From an uncultured Caulobacteraceae bacterium (GTDB taxonomy: Bacteria; Pseudomonadota; Alphaproteobacteria; Caulobacterales; Caulobacteraceae), in NCBI GenBank assembly GCA_937910255.1, contig CALEOQ010000509.1:1-6037 (forward strand): a stretch of DNA of 6,037 nt. Reading direction: 5' to 3'. The notes below the pieces were generated by a model that saw nothing but the letters and a program-made list of their open reading frames with translations, was not told the DNA's origin and ran no database searches. Numbering within the stretch: position 1 is the stretch's first letter; each line of letters opens with the position of its first letter. The translations under genes and the position numbers were made by a program. Of the stretch, positions 1 through 5,934 are shown piece after piece.

Positions 1-743
1 GCAGCGGACGGTATGTGCTGGTAGCGGGGGGAGGCGCCGACGTCGTGGGCCACCCGGCACGGGGGGAGCGCCAGCTCGGCCAGCAGCGCCTCGATGGTCT
101 GGCGGACCCGGTACATCTGCACCGCCCGCGCGCCCTCCGCGCCACCCCGGGCGGCCGGCCCGCCATCCTGGGCCAGGCAGGCGACCAGGAATTCGGTGAG
201 CGCCAGTTCGACGGGTCGCAGCTGGTCCGATGTCAGATCATCCAGGGATTCAGCTGTGGCCCGCAATAGACCTGAAAAGACATGATTAATGCCCTGCCCT
301 GCCGCCAGGTGCCCCAGCCGCAGGGCCGAGGGCGCCAGCAGCCGGTGGTCCAGGGCCACCCGCGGCGCGGTGATGAACAGCAGGCGGAACCGGCTCTCCA
401 GGCGCAGGCCGGCGGCGTGGCCGGTCGGGCCATAGACGATGTCGCCGGCCGACATGGGGACTTCTCGCGCCCCGTCCAGCAGGGTCGCCTCGCCTTCCAG
501 CAGGACGGCCAGCCAGATGGCGGCGGGCTGGTGCGGATTGCGGCCGGAAATCTCCTGCGGCGTGGAGGCCACCACCGCAAACTCCACCCCCATGGGCGAG
601 GTCAGGCTGGAGACCTGGGCGTGGAAGGCGCCCTCGGCCGGCAGGTCGCCCACGGGCAGGCGCAGCCGCTCCATAGCCTCGCGCCAGGCGTCCCGGCGTT
701 CCGGCTTCAGATAGGCGTCGGTGGTGAACTGCCAGGCCTTCAA
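1..743 (-). CDS. AraC-family transcriptional regulator, 3' end cut off by window edge
   Basis: This frame stays open for 247 codons, from a TTG at 743-741 to the window edge. The in-frame TAG of the upstream amidase gene lies only 9 nt before that TTG, so TTG is the only early start; the next in-frame ATG (674-672) would lose 23 residues. The first ~190 residues look like an AraC ligand-binding/cupin-like domain: an N-terminal AWQFTTDAYLKPERRDAW, then LLEGEATLLDG and SAGDIVYGPTG (about 81-107). Residues 213-247 start the AraC-type DNA-binding domain, with the signature VAHDVGASPRY (231-241). The second helix-turn-helix is outside the window; family members usually run 300-330 residues. No clear Shine-Dalgarno is visible, so translation may be coupled to the amidase gene. 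As last gene of the minus-strand unit it probably regulates this cluster, binding the divergent region at 3891-4157. The terminal residues HIPSA put a proline in the expected recognition helix, which is odd and may be an edge error. Confidence 0.85.
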   Translation of the reverse strand, partial: MKAWQFTTDAYLKPERRDAWREAMERLRLPVGDLPAEGAFHAQVSSLTSPMGVEFAVVASTPQEISGRNPHQPAAIWLAVLLEGEATLLDGAREVPMSAGDIVYGPTGHAAGLRLESRFRLLFITAPRVALDHRLLAPSALRLGHLAAGQGINHVFSGLLRATAESLDDLTSDQLRPVELALTEFLVACLAQDGGPAARGGAEGARAVQMYRVRQTIEALLAELALPPCRVAHDVGASPRYQHIPSA

Positions 744-752
744 GGTCGGGGC

Positions 753-1844
753 CTAGGTCGGGTCACGCACGCTGCCCTTGGCCGGGAAGATGCCGCGGGG
801 GATGCGCACATGGATGCCCTGGGTGCCGTCGACCACCTGGGTGATGGAGAAGTCGGCGGCCACGCTCATCAGGGAATAGGCGTCGTTGCGCGACAGGCCC
901 TGCTGCTCGGTGAGCAGGCCCAGCATGTCGAGCGACGCGTTCTTCATCGCCCGGTTAAGATCCGGATCGAAGCCATGGACAATCCACCAGTTCGGCGTCT
1001 CCAGCAGCGGCGACGGAAAGGTGAAGTCCTTGCGCAGGACGATCTGCATCAGGACGTTCAGCGAGGCCTCGATGGCCGTGCCGCTGATCTCGCCGTCGCC
1101 CTGGCTCACATGGGGGTCGCCGATGGAGAACAGGGCGCCGTCCACCTGCACGGGGTAGTACATGGTCGCGCCCGCGCCGATCCGCCAGTTGTCGATATTG
1201 CCCCCGTGCAGGCCCGGCGGAATGGTGCTGACCCGGCCGTTCACATTGGGCGCGACCCCGGCCGTGCCGAGGTGGGGCCGCACCGGCACGCGGACGCCGG
1301 GCAGCGCGCCCTGGCGGTCGCAGACGGGGCAATTGGTGATGGTCCCAGGGGTCAGATACTTGCCGGGGAAGTCGTAGGCATAAAGCGCGCTGGCGGTCTG
1401 GGCGTTGGGATCGAGTTCATAGATGGTCACCCGCTCCTTCTGGTCGAACTCGTCATAGAGGTGGCCCCAGTTGGCCGCCAGATTGGAGCCGTAGTTGCAG
1501 CGCGGGACCATGCGCAGATAGCGCACCTCCAGCATGTCGCCGGGCTCGGCGCCCTCCACATGGATGGGGCCGGTCATGATGTGGACCCCGGGATTGCGGT
1601 CGGCCTCGGGGATCTCGCGGAAGATGGCGGTGACCGCCTCGTCCATCATCAACTCGGGATCATCTCCGGCATGGTGGGTGATGGCTTCGGCCTGAACGAG
1701 GTCGCCGCTCTTGATCTTCAGGGCCGGGCCGCGGGCGGGATCGAAGTAGCCCCAGTGCACGGTCCTGGACGTGGCGTTCAGGGTGTGCAGGGCGCCCGGC
1801 AGGGTGTCGGCCCGGGTCTCGGTCGGCTCGCAGATGAAGGCCAT
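753..1844 (-). CDS. Acetamidase/formamidase family amidohydrolase (FmdA/AmdA)
   Basis: The 363-residue product matches the FmdA/AmdA family, metal-dependent enzymes that hydrolyse short amides such as formamide or acetamide to the acid and ammonia. Family-like blocks in order are TGPIHVEGAEPGDMLEV (91-107), RPHLGTAGVAP (189-199), PPGLHGGNIDN (209-219) and LFSIGDPHVSQGDGEISG (238-255); the last, with DPH and QGDGE, is the most diagnostic. No signal peptide or membrane segment is seen, so it should be cytoplasmic. Length is in the usual range for the bacterial family. A CxxC pair (Cys172, Cys175) is visible; I do not know whether it is typical. The ATG at 1844 is supported by an AAGGA Shine-Dalgarno at 1855-1851, six bases upstream. 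It lies 24 nt after the extradiol dioxygenase gene and 9 nt before the AraC gene, so it is probably co-transcribed. The actual substrate may be an amide or formamide released from an aromatic intermediate; that is inference. Confidence 0.9.
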   Translation of the reverse strand: MAFICEPTETRADTLPGALHTLNATSRTVHWGYFDPARGPALKIKSGDLVQAEAITHHAGDDPELMMDEAVTAIFREIPEADRNPGVHIMTGPIHVEGAEPGDMLEVRYLRMVPRCNYGSNLAANWGHLYDEFDQKERVTIYELDPNAQTASALYAYDFPGKYLTPGTITNCPVCDRQGALPGVRVPVRPHLGTAGVAPNVNGRVSTIPPGLHGGNIDNWRIGAGATMYYPVQVDGALFSIGDPHVSQGDGEISGTAIEASLNVLMQIVLRKDFTFPSPLLETPNWWIVHGFDPDLNRAMKNASLDMLGLLTEQQGLSRNDAYSLMSVAADFSITQVVDGTQGIHVRIPRGIFPAKGSVRDPT

Positions 1845-1850
1845 GGGAGG

Positions 1851-1855
1851 TCCTT
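1851..1855 (-). promoter_or_regulatory. Ribosome binding site of the amidase gene
   Basis: AAGGA on the minus strand lies six bases upstream of the ATG at 1844, inside the 24-nt gap after the extradiol dioxygenase stop codon. It fixes this ATG as the start and shows the amidase has its own initiation signal rather than relying on coupling. Confidence 0.7.
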
Positions 1856-1869
1856 GGAATGTCGTGAGA

Positions 1870-2685
1870 TCAGGCGGCTTTCGCGGCCGGGCGGCTGTCG
1901 AGCATCACCGTGGTCATGCTGAGCGAGCCGTGCTCGATGTGGTCGGGGCCGAAGACGGCCCGGTCGCCGGGCATCCGTGCGCCGAGCGCATAGAGCAGCG
2001 GCCAGTAATGGTCGGGCGTCGGCACCGAGCGGCTGGCCGCCTCGCCGAACGCCTCATAGGCCACGGCGGCCTGCGGCTCGTCCGTGGCGATGGCCGCCTT
2101 GATGTGATCGTTGAAGGCCGCGGCCCAGTCGAAGGCCGGGCGGTGGCGGGCGCCCCAGTCCATGGCCGGCAGGTTGTGGACGATGTTGCCGGTGGCGACG
2201 ATCAGCACGCCCTCGTCCCGCAAGGGGGCGAGCTTGCGGCCCATCTCATAGTGCCAGGCCGGCGGCTTGCTGGCGTCCATCGACAGCTGGACCACCGGCA
2301 CATCGGCCTTGGGGTAGGCCTTGCACAGCACCGACCAGGTCCCGTGGTCCAGGCCCCAGGCCTCGTCCTGGGCCACGGGCAGCGGCGCCAGCAGCTCGGC
2401 CACGCGCCGCGCCAGGGCCGGATCGCCGGGCGCCGGGTACTGGACGTTGAACAGGGCCTGCGGGAAGGAGGCGCCGAAGTCGTGGATGGTCCGCGGCTGG
2501 GTCATGGCGGTGACCCCCACCCCGCGGGTCAGCCAGTGGGCCGAGACGCACAGGATCGCCCTGGGCTTGCCGATGGACGCCCCGATCGCCGCCCAGGCTG
2601 CGGTGGTGTCGTTGGTCTCGATGGCGATCATCGGGCTGCCGTGGCCGAAGAAGACCACCGGCAGGCGTTCGGCCGGCCCGTTCAT
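1870..2685 (-). CDS. LigB/DODA-type extradiol ring-cleavage dioxygenase (YgiD-like)
   Basis: The 271-residue product belongs to the LigB superfamily (class III extradiol dioxygenases), DODA subgroup, which includes plant DOPA 4,5-dioxygenase and E. coli YgiD. These enzymes open catechol-type rings next to the hydroxyls using a non-heme metal. Visible motifs are FFGHGSPM (His15), SAHW (His50), LDHGTW (His114), GNIVHNL (His170) and PTPDHYWPLL (His226). His15, His50 and His170 correspond to the expected metal ligands and His226 to the conserved active-site histidine; all are intact. Length is normal for the subgroup (about 260-275) and the protein looks cytoplasmic. The ATG at 2685 overlaps the Rieske gene's stop by four bases (ATGA), and a GAGG at 2696-2693 lies seven bases upstream, so expression is coupled to the Rieske oxygenase. 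That pairing suggests cleavage of a catechol formed downstream of the Rieske reaction. DODA homologues also occur outside catabolic clusters, so the substrate is open. Confidence 0.92.
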   Translation of the reverse strand: MNGPAERLPVVFFGHGSPMIAIETNDTTAAWAAIGASIGKPRAILCVSAHWLTRGVGVTAMTQPRTIHDFGASFPQALFNVQYPAPGDPALARRVAELLAPLPVAQDEAWGLDHGTWSVLCKAYPKADVPVVQLSMDASKPPAWHYEMGRKLAPLRDEGVLIVATGNIVHNLPAMDWGARHRPAFDWAAAFNDHIKAAIATDEPQAAVAYEAFGEAASRSVPTPDHYWPLLYALGARMPGDRAVFGPDHIEHGSLSMTTVMLDSRPAAKAA

Positions 2686-3890
2686 GCCGGGACCTCGGCG
2701 CGCGGCCGGGCGTCGGCGGTCATCGTCTTCCAGGTCTGCTGATAGCGGGGCGTCAGCCAGCGGTTGAAGGCGATCTGCGCCCCCTCCTGCCAGGAATAGC
2801 GGCCGCGGATGGCGAAGCGCGAGCGCAGGCCCGCCTGCACCAGGCCGTCCACATGCAGGTCCTGGGAGATGATGGCGCCGGCCGCGGCCATGTTCATGGC
2901 CAGCTTGTGCTCAAACGCCGGGTCTTCCATGGCGCCAGGCGCAAACAAGAGGCCGGTGTCCATCTCATGGGTCTCGGCCCCGTCGGCCCGGACGATGAGG
3001 TAGATCACCATGTCGCTGGTCACCACCAGCGACAGGGTCGGCGGGATGTTGGCGAAGGTCATCCGGTTGCGGTCCACAGCCGTCAGCCCGGGGAAGACCG
3101 GCAGCAGCGCCTTTTGCGTGACGTTAAAGCTGGCGTCGGGGTGCAGGGTGCCGTTGAAGCGCAGGTAGCCCGCCGCGCCCTCGGGCGGATCGGGAAAGAC
3201 CGACTGGGCGCTGGGGACGAAGTCGTGCAGCGGCCCCTGGTGCAGACGGCTGGCGTGGTAGCCGTCATTGTTGTTCTCGAACATCACCTTCCAGTTCCAG
3301 GGGAGCTTGGCGGCGGGATCGGGCCGCGGTCCCTCAGCGGTGGCCAGGTCGTAGCCGGCGAGCGCGGCCTCGATCTCGGTCAGGCGCGGCGCCAGCGGGG
3401 CGGCGTCCAGGTCGAAGTTCACGAAGACGAAGCCCAGCCACACCTCGACCTTGAACCTCGGCAGGGCGACCTTCTTCTTGTCGAAGCCGCAGGTCTGCTC
3501 CATGGCCGGCGCGTTCACCAGCTTGCCGTCCAGGCCATAGGTCCAGTGGTGGTAGGGGCAGACGAAGCCGCGGGTGTTGCCGTGGCCCTCGGCCACCAGC
3601 ATGGCCCGGTGCTGGCAGACCGAACTCATGGCCACCAGCTCGTTCTTCCGCGTGCGGGCCACCACGATGGGCTCGCCGATAATCGAGGTGGTGAAATAGT
3701 CCCCAGGCGTCATCACCCAGGACTCTCGGCCCACGCAGAGCCATTCGTGGTTGAACACCGCCTCCTTCTCGAACTCATAGAAGCCGGCGTCCACGTAACA
3801 GGCCGGCGGCAGGGTTTCGGCGGTCTCAAACCCCTCCATGGAGGTGGTCAGGCCATCGAAGAAGGCGTCGTTCAAGAGGTGCGCGCGCAT
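2682..3890 (-). CDS. Rieske non-heme iron oxygenase, alpha (catalytic) subunit
   Basis: The 402-residue product is an aromatic ring-hydroxylating oxygenase alpha subunit. The N-terminal Rieske domain binds a [2Fe-2S] cluster through CQH (Cys92, His94) and CPYHHW (Cys111, His114). The C-terminal catalytic domain carries the motif NNNDGYHASRLH: Asp209 is the electron-transfer bridge position, His212 and His217 are mononuclear iron ligands, and Asp344 (SQDLHVDGLVQAG) is the likely third ligand. All key residues are present. Such enzymes use O2 and electrons to dihydroxylate, monohydroxylate or O/N-dealkylate substrates. The ATG at 3890 has a GAGG about ten bases upstream (3905-3902); a second Met at residue 18 is possible but less likely. 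It is first gene of the minus-strand unit and overlaps the extradiol dioxygenase gene by four bases. No beta subunit, ferredoxin or reductase is encoded nearby, so it may be an alpha-only enzyme borrowing electron carriers encoded elsewhere. The substrate cannot be read from sequence. Confidence 0.94.
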   Translation of the reverse strand: MRAHLLNDAFFDGLTTSMEGFETAETLPPACYVDAGFYEFEKEAVFNHEWLCVGRESWVMTPGDYFTTSIIGEPIVVARTRKNELVAMSSVCQHRAMLVAEGHGNTRGFVCPYHHWTYGLDGKLVNAPAMEQTCGFDKKKVALPRFKVEVWLGFVFVNFDLDAAPLAPRLTEIEAALAGYDLATAEGPRPDPAAKLPWNWKVMFENNNDGYHASRLHQGPLHDFVPSAQSVFPDPPEGAAGYLRFNGTLHPDASFNVTQKALLPVFPGLTAVDRNRMTFANIPPTLSLVVTSDMVIYLIVRADGAETHEMDTGLLFAPGAMEDPAFEHKLAMNMAAAGAIISQDLHVDGLVQAGLRSRFAIRGRYSWQEGAQIAFNRWLTPRYQQTWKTMTADARPRAEVPA

Positions 3891-3978
3891 GCTTTAGGAC
3901 CCTCGGCTTCCGGTTCGGTCGAGGCCTTGACGGTAGGCGCCAGGGTGCGGCCGGTCTTGCACCAGCGCGCACGACAAC

Positions 3979-3997
3979 TTGGCCGGCGGGCGGCCAA
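3979..3997. repeat. Perfect 7-bp inverted repeat with 5-nt spacer
   Basis: TTGGCCG (3979-3985) and CGGCCAA (3991-3997) are exact reverse complements around GCGGG. The dyad lies about 90-110 bp upstream of the Rieske start and directly abuts the larger nested repeat at 3998. It could be a protein-binding half-site pair or a hairpin in a leader transcript. GC-rich DNA gives short dyads by chance, so function is uncertain. Confidence 0.5.
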
Positions 3998-4071
3998 AGC
4001 GCCCGATCGCCTCCTTTGCAGGCGGCGGTGATCAGGGGCTGATCAACCGCCCAACCGCCTGCTCGGGCGCT
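3998..4071. repeat. Long nested inverted repeat with TGATCA-N5-TGATCA core
   Basis: Arms pair stepwise. AGCGCCCGA (3998-4006) pairs with TCGGGCGCT (4063-4071); GCAGGCGG (4018-4025) with CCGCCTGC (4055-4062); CGG (4026-4028) with CCG (4047-4049); and TGATCA (4029-4034) with TGATCA (4040-4045) around a GGGGC loop. That is 26 base pairs, with bulges of 11 nt on the left and 1 and 5 nt on the right; GCC (3993-3995) and GGC (4072-4074) could add three more after a 2-nt bulge. The right arm also contains a tandem AACCGCC repeat (4045-4051 and 4053-4059). The element sits near the middle of the divergent region, as expected for a shared operator or a structured leader RNA. The TGATCA copies are 11 bp apart, one helical turn. 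Confidence 0.6.
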
Positions 4072-4113
4072 GGCAAGCAAATGTGCGCGGATGGACAAGA
4101 CCTGACCTGCGCC

Positions 4114-4146
4114 CTCCGGCTAAGGTCGTCGCCAGACCTGCCGGAG
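4114..4146 (+). promoter_or_regulatory. Hairpin containing the Shine-Dalgarno of the 2OG-dioxygenase gene
   Basis: CTCCGGC (4114-4120) and AGGTC (4123-4127) pair with GACCT (4135-4139) and GCCGGAG (4140-4146). This gives a 12-bp stem with a single TA bulge (4121-4122) and a 7-nt loop (4128-4134). The GGAG at 4143-4146, eleven bases before the ATG at 4158, is the best Shine-Dalgarno for the gene and lies entirely in the 3' strand of the stem. If transcribed, the stem would mask the ribosome site and could control translation. As DNA it could equally be a protein-binding dyad. Confidence 0.55.
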
Positions 4147-4157
4147 CCTGAAAGCCG

Positions 4158-5012
4158 ATGACCACCGCCGTCCAACTGAAGACCCGCGAACTGAAGCCCG
4201 GCTTCGGCGCCGAGATCCTCGATGTCGACCTCGCCCGCGCTGAGCCCGACACCCTGGCCGGCGTGGTCGACACCTTCCACCGGCACGGCGCCATCCTGCT
4301 GCGCGGCCAGGAGATGAGCCCTAAGCAGCTGGTGGACTTCGTGGCCCTGTTCGGCGAGCCCGAGGACCACACCCAGAAGCAGTTCACCCTGCCCGGCCAC
4401 CCCAAGGTGTTCGTCCTGTCCAACCGCGAGGCGGATGGCAAACCCATCGGCGCCCACAATGACGGCGTCGGCTGGCACACCGACTATTCCTACAAGGCCC
4501 AGCCGGTCATGTGCACCATGCTCTACGCGGTGGAGGTCCCGGACGAGGGCTCCGACACCCTGCTGGCCGACGGCTGCGCGGCCTGGAATGCGCTTTCGCC
4601 AGAGCGCCAGAAGGAACTGGACGGCCTTCGCCTGCACCACTCCTACCAGCACTTCATGGCCACCCGGGAGTTCGGCCGCCAGGAGCTGTCGGACGAGCTC
4701 AAGCGCGACAATCCCGACGTGGAGCACCCCCTGATCCGCACCCACCCGGCCGATGGCCGCAAGGCGCTCTGGCCCTCCACCGGCACGGTGACCGAGGTGG
4801 TGGGGATGGAGAACCCCAAGGGTCTGGAGCTGGTGGACGAGCTGGTGGAATTCATGACCAGCGAGCCCTTCGTCTTCCGCCACAAGTGGCAGGTGGGCGA
4901 CATCCTCATGTGGGACAACCGCTGCACCCTGCACACCGGCACCCTCTACGACGACACCAAGTACTTCCGGACCATGCACCGCCTGTGGGCCAAGGGCGAC
5001 GCGCCCTACTGA
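4158..5012 (+). CDS. TauD/TfdA-family Fe(II)/2-oxoglutarate-dependent dioxygenase
   Basis: The 284-residue product is a full-length TauD/TfdA-family enzyme. These couple oxidative decarboxylation of 2-oxoglutarate to succinate with hydroxylation of a substrate, often next to a heteroatom so that an ether, sulfonate or similar bond then breaks. The iron facial triad is intact: His107 and Asp109 in WHTDYSY, and His259 in WDNRCTLHTGT. Arg271 and Arg275 (YFRTMHRLW) sit at the spacing expected for 2-oxoglutarate binding. Segments such as AVEVPDEGSDTLLADG and LSPERQKELDGL seem closer in style to TfdA-type aryloxyalkanoate dioxygenases than to taurine dioxygenase, but that is a judgement by eye. No export signal is seen. 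The ATG at 4158 has GGAG eleven bases upstream, inside a strong hairpin (4114-4146). It is first gene of the plus-strand unit, divergent from the Rieske operon, and its stop lies one base before the SDR start. The substrate is unknown. Confidence 0.93.
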   Translation: MTTAVQLKTRELKPGFGAEILDVDLARAEPDTLAGVVDTFHRHGAILLRGQEMSPKQLVDFVALFGEPEDHTQKQFTLPGHPKVFVLSNREADGKPIGAHNDGVGWHTDYSYKAQPVMCTMLYAVEVPDEGSDTLLADGCAAWNALSPERQKELDGLRLHHSYQHFMATREFGRQELSDELKRDNPDVEHPLIRTHPADGRKALWPSTGTVTEVVGMENPKGLELVDELVEFMTSEPFVFRHKWQVGDILMWDNRCTLHTGTLYDDTKYFRTMHRLWAKGDAPY

Positions 5013-5013
5013 C

Positions 5014-5847
5014 ATGACGCGCACCTGGTTCATCACCGGCGTCAGCGGCGGCCTCGGCCGCGCGCTGGCGCTTGCCGCGCTGGAGGCCGGCGACATCGTG
5101 GCCGGCACGGTCCGCAAAGGCCCCGACCGCGACGCGTTCTCAAGCCTCGGCCCCAACGCCCACGGCTACGTCGCCGACGTCACCGATGAGGCCGCCGTCG
5201 CCGCGGCCGTCGCAGGCGCCGAGGCGCTGTCGGGCGGCATCGACATCCTGGTCAACAACGCCGGCTACGGCCTGACCGGCGCGGTGGAGGAGACGAGCCT
5301 CGATGAGGCCCGCGCGCAGTTCGAGGCCAATGTCTTCGGCCCCCTGGCCGTGCTGCGCTCAGCCCTGCCCGGCATCCGCGCCCGCCGCTCCGGCCACGTG
5401 ATCAACATCACCTCGGTCAGCGGCCTGGCCGCCTGGTCGGGCACGGGGATCTACTGCGCAAGCAAGTTCGCCCTGGAAGGCCTGGGGGAGGCCCTGGCCC
5501 AGGAGGTGGCGCCCCTGGGCATCAAGGTCACCAATGTGGCGCCCGGCGGCATGCGCACCGACTATGCCGGTCGCTCGCTCACCCGCGCCAGCGACGTCAT
5601 CGACGACTATGCGCAGACCGCCCACATGGCGCCCAAGCTGCTCGCCGAATATGCCGGCCAGGAAAGCGGCGATCCGGCCAGGGCTGCGGCCGCCATCCTG
5701 AAGATCGCAGGCGCCGACGACGCGCCCCTGCACCTGCTGCTGGGAGAAGACGCCCTGCACTACGCCATGCGCAAGATGGGCCAGATGACCACCGAGATCG
5801 GCGACTGGGCCGGCCTCTCCACCAGCATCGGCTTCCCCAAGACCTGA
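5014..5847 (+). CDS. Classical short-chain dehydrogenase/reductase (SDR), 17beta-HSD-like type
   Basis: The 277-residue product is a classical SDR, an NAD(P)-dependent alcohol/ketone oxidoreductase with a Rossmann fold. Visible are the nucleotide-binding TGVSGGLG (8-15), an Asp in ADVTD (54-58) at the adenine-ring position, NNAG (81-84), the structural Asn106, and the catalytic Ser134, Tyr147 and Lys151 (YCASK). PGG (177-179) follows at the usual place. The TWFITGVSGGLGR opening and the length with an extended C-terminus resemble the 17beta-hydroxysteroid-dehydrogenase-like SDR group, a broad family whose members act on many hydroxylated substrates. The start lies one base after the dioxygenase stop (TGA-C-ATG) with no good Shine-Dalgarno of its own, which points to translational coupling. 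It may oxidise an alcohol made by the neighbouring 2OG enzyme or a diol made by the Rieske enzyme; neither can be decided from sequence. Confidence 0.93.
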   Translation: MTRTWFITGVSGGLGRALALAALEAGDIVAGTVRKGPDRDAFSSLGPNAHGYVADVTDEAAVAAAVAGAEALSGGIDILVNNAGYGLTGAVEETSLDEARAQFEANVFGPLAVLRSALPGIRARRSGHVINITSVSGLAAWSGTGIYCASKFALEGLGEALAQEVAPLGIKVTNVAPGGMRTDYAGRSLTRASDVIDDYAQTAHMAPKLLAEYAGQESGDPARAAAAILKIAGADDAPLHLLLGEDALHYAMRKMGQMTTEIGDWAGLSTSIGFPKT

Positions 5848-5870
5848 CGGCTCATCCCCTTGACCGTCAG
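5844..5870 (+). repeat. Small inverted repeat spanning the SDR stop codon
   Basis: CTGACGG (5844-5850) and CCGTCAG (5864-5870) form a perfect 7-bp dyad with a 13-nt loop. The TGA stop of the SDR gene lies in the left arm. It may contribute to 3'-end formation together with the stronger hairpin just downstream; there is no U tract after it. Confidence 0.35.
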
Positions 5871-5875
5871 CCCCT

Positions 5876-5920
5876 CCCCGCCGCGGCCGCCGCTGGCTGC
5901 GGCGGGGGTTCGAGGATTTT
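5876..5920 (+). terminator. Candidate intrinsic terminator after the SDR gene
   Basis: CCCCGCCGC (5876-5884) and GCGGCGGGG (5899-5907) make a perfect 9-bp GC stem with a 14-nt loop, 28 bp after the SDR stop codon. A short TTTT run (5917-5920) follows after nine bases. The stem is strong but the T tract is short and displaced, so this is an imperfect Rho-independent terminator. Its position at the end of the plus-strand unit supports the call. Confidence 0.45.
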
Positions 5921-5934
5921 GAGGTCAGCAGCGG

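Larger units (their letters stand above)
3891..4157. promoter_or_regulatory. Divergent intergenic regulatory region
   Basis: These 267 bp separate the start codons of the two divergent units and must hold promoters for both. No convincing -35/-10 pair was found on either strand; a TTGACG at 3927-3932 on the plus strand lacks a good -10 at normal spacing. The region is rich in dyad symmetry, described in separate entries at 3979-3997, 3998-4071 and 4114-4146. No convincing gene is present. Its position between the units makes it the natural target for the AraC-type regulator, which is inference. Confidence 0.6.

Noticed and set aside
233..580. 115-codon minus-strand frame within the AraC gene
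   Set aside because: Its Trp/Arg/Pro-rich product has no domain, and the overlapping frame encodes a recognisable AraC-type regulator.
282..1922. 546-codon plus-strand open frame opposite the amidase gene
   Set aside because: It is antisense to the amidase and AraC genes, has low-complexity Gly/Ala/His/Arg/Gln-rich composition and no domain, and is a typical shadow frame in GC-rich DNA. The minus-strand frame has clear family motifs.
3871..4017. Strong AAAGGAGG (4017-4010, minus strand) followed by a possible TTG-started 41-codon frame running into the Rieske start
   Set aside because: The spacing to TTG is 12 bases, no ATG or GTG is near, and the short product is unremarkable. The purine run also forms the bulge of the nested repeat.
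2853..4031. 392-codon plus-strand open frame opposite the Rieske gene
   Set aside because: It is antisense to a gene with intact Rieske and iron-binding motifs, and its product lacks any recognisable domain.
3979..4161. Possible 60-codon leader frame starting at TTG, with its stop overlapping the 2OG-dioxygenase ATG
   Set aside because: The ATGA-type overlap is suggestive, but it has a TTG start without a Shine-Dalgarno, no recognisable sequence, and runs through the dyad elements, so chance is more likely.
4032..5156. 374-codon minus-strand open frame opposite the 2OG-dioxygenase gene
   Set aside because: Composition is shadow-like (Val/Gly/His/Leu-rich), and the opposite strand carries an intact TauD/TfdA active site.
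1..5934. CRISPR array, tRNA, rRNA, insertion sequence or phage attachment site
   Set aside because: No regularly spaced repeats, tRNA-like cloverleaf, rRNA segment, transposase or terminal repeats were seen on either strand.
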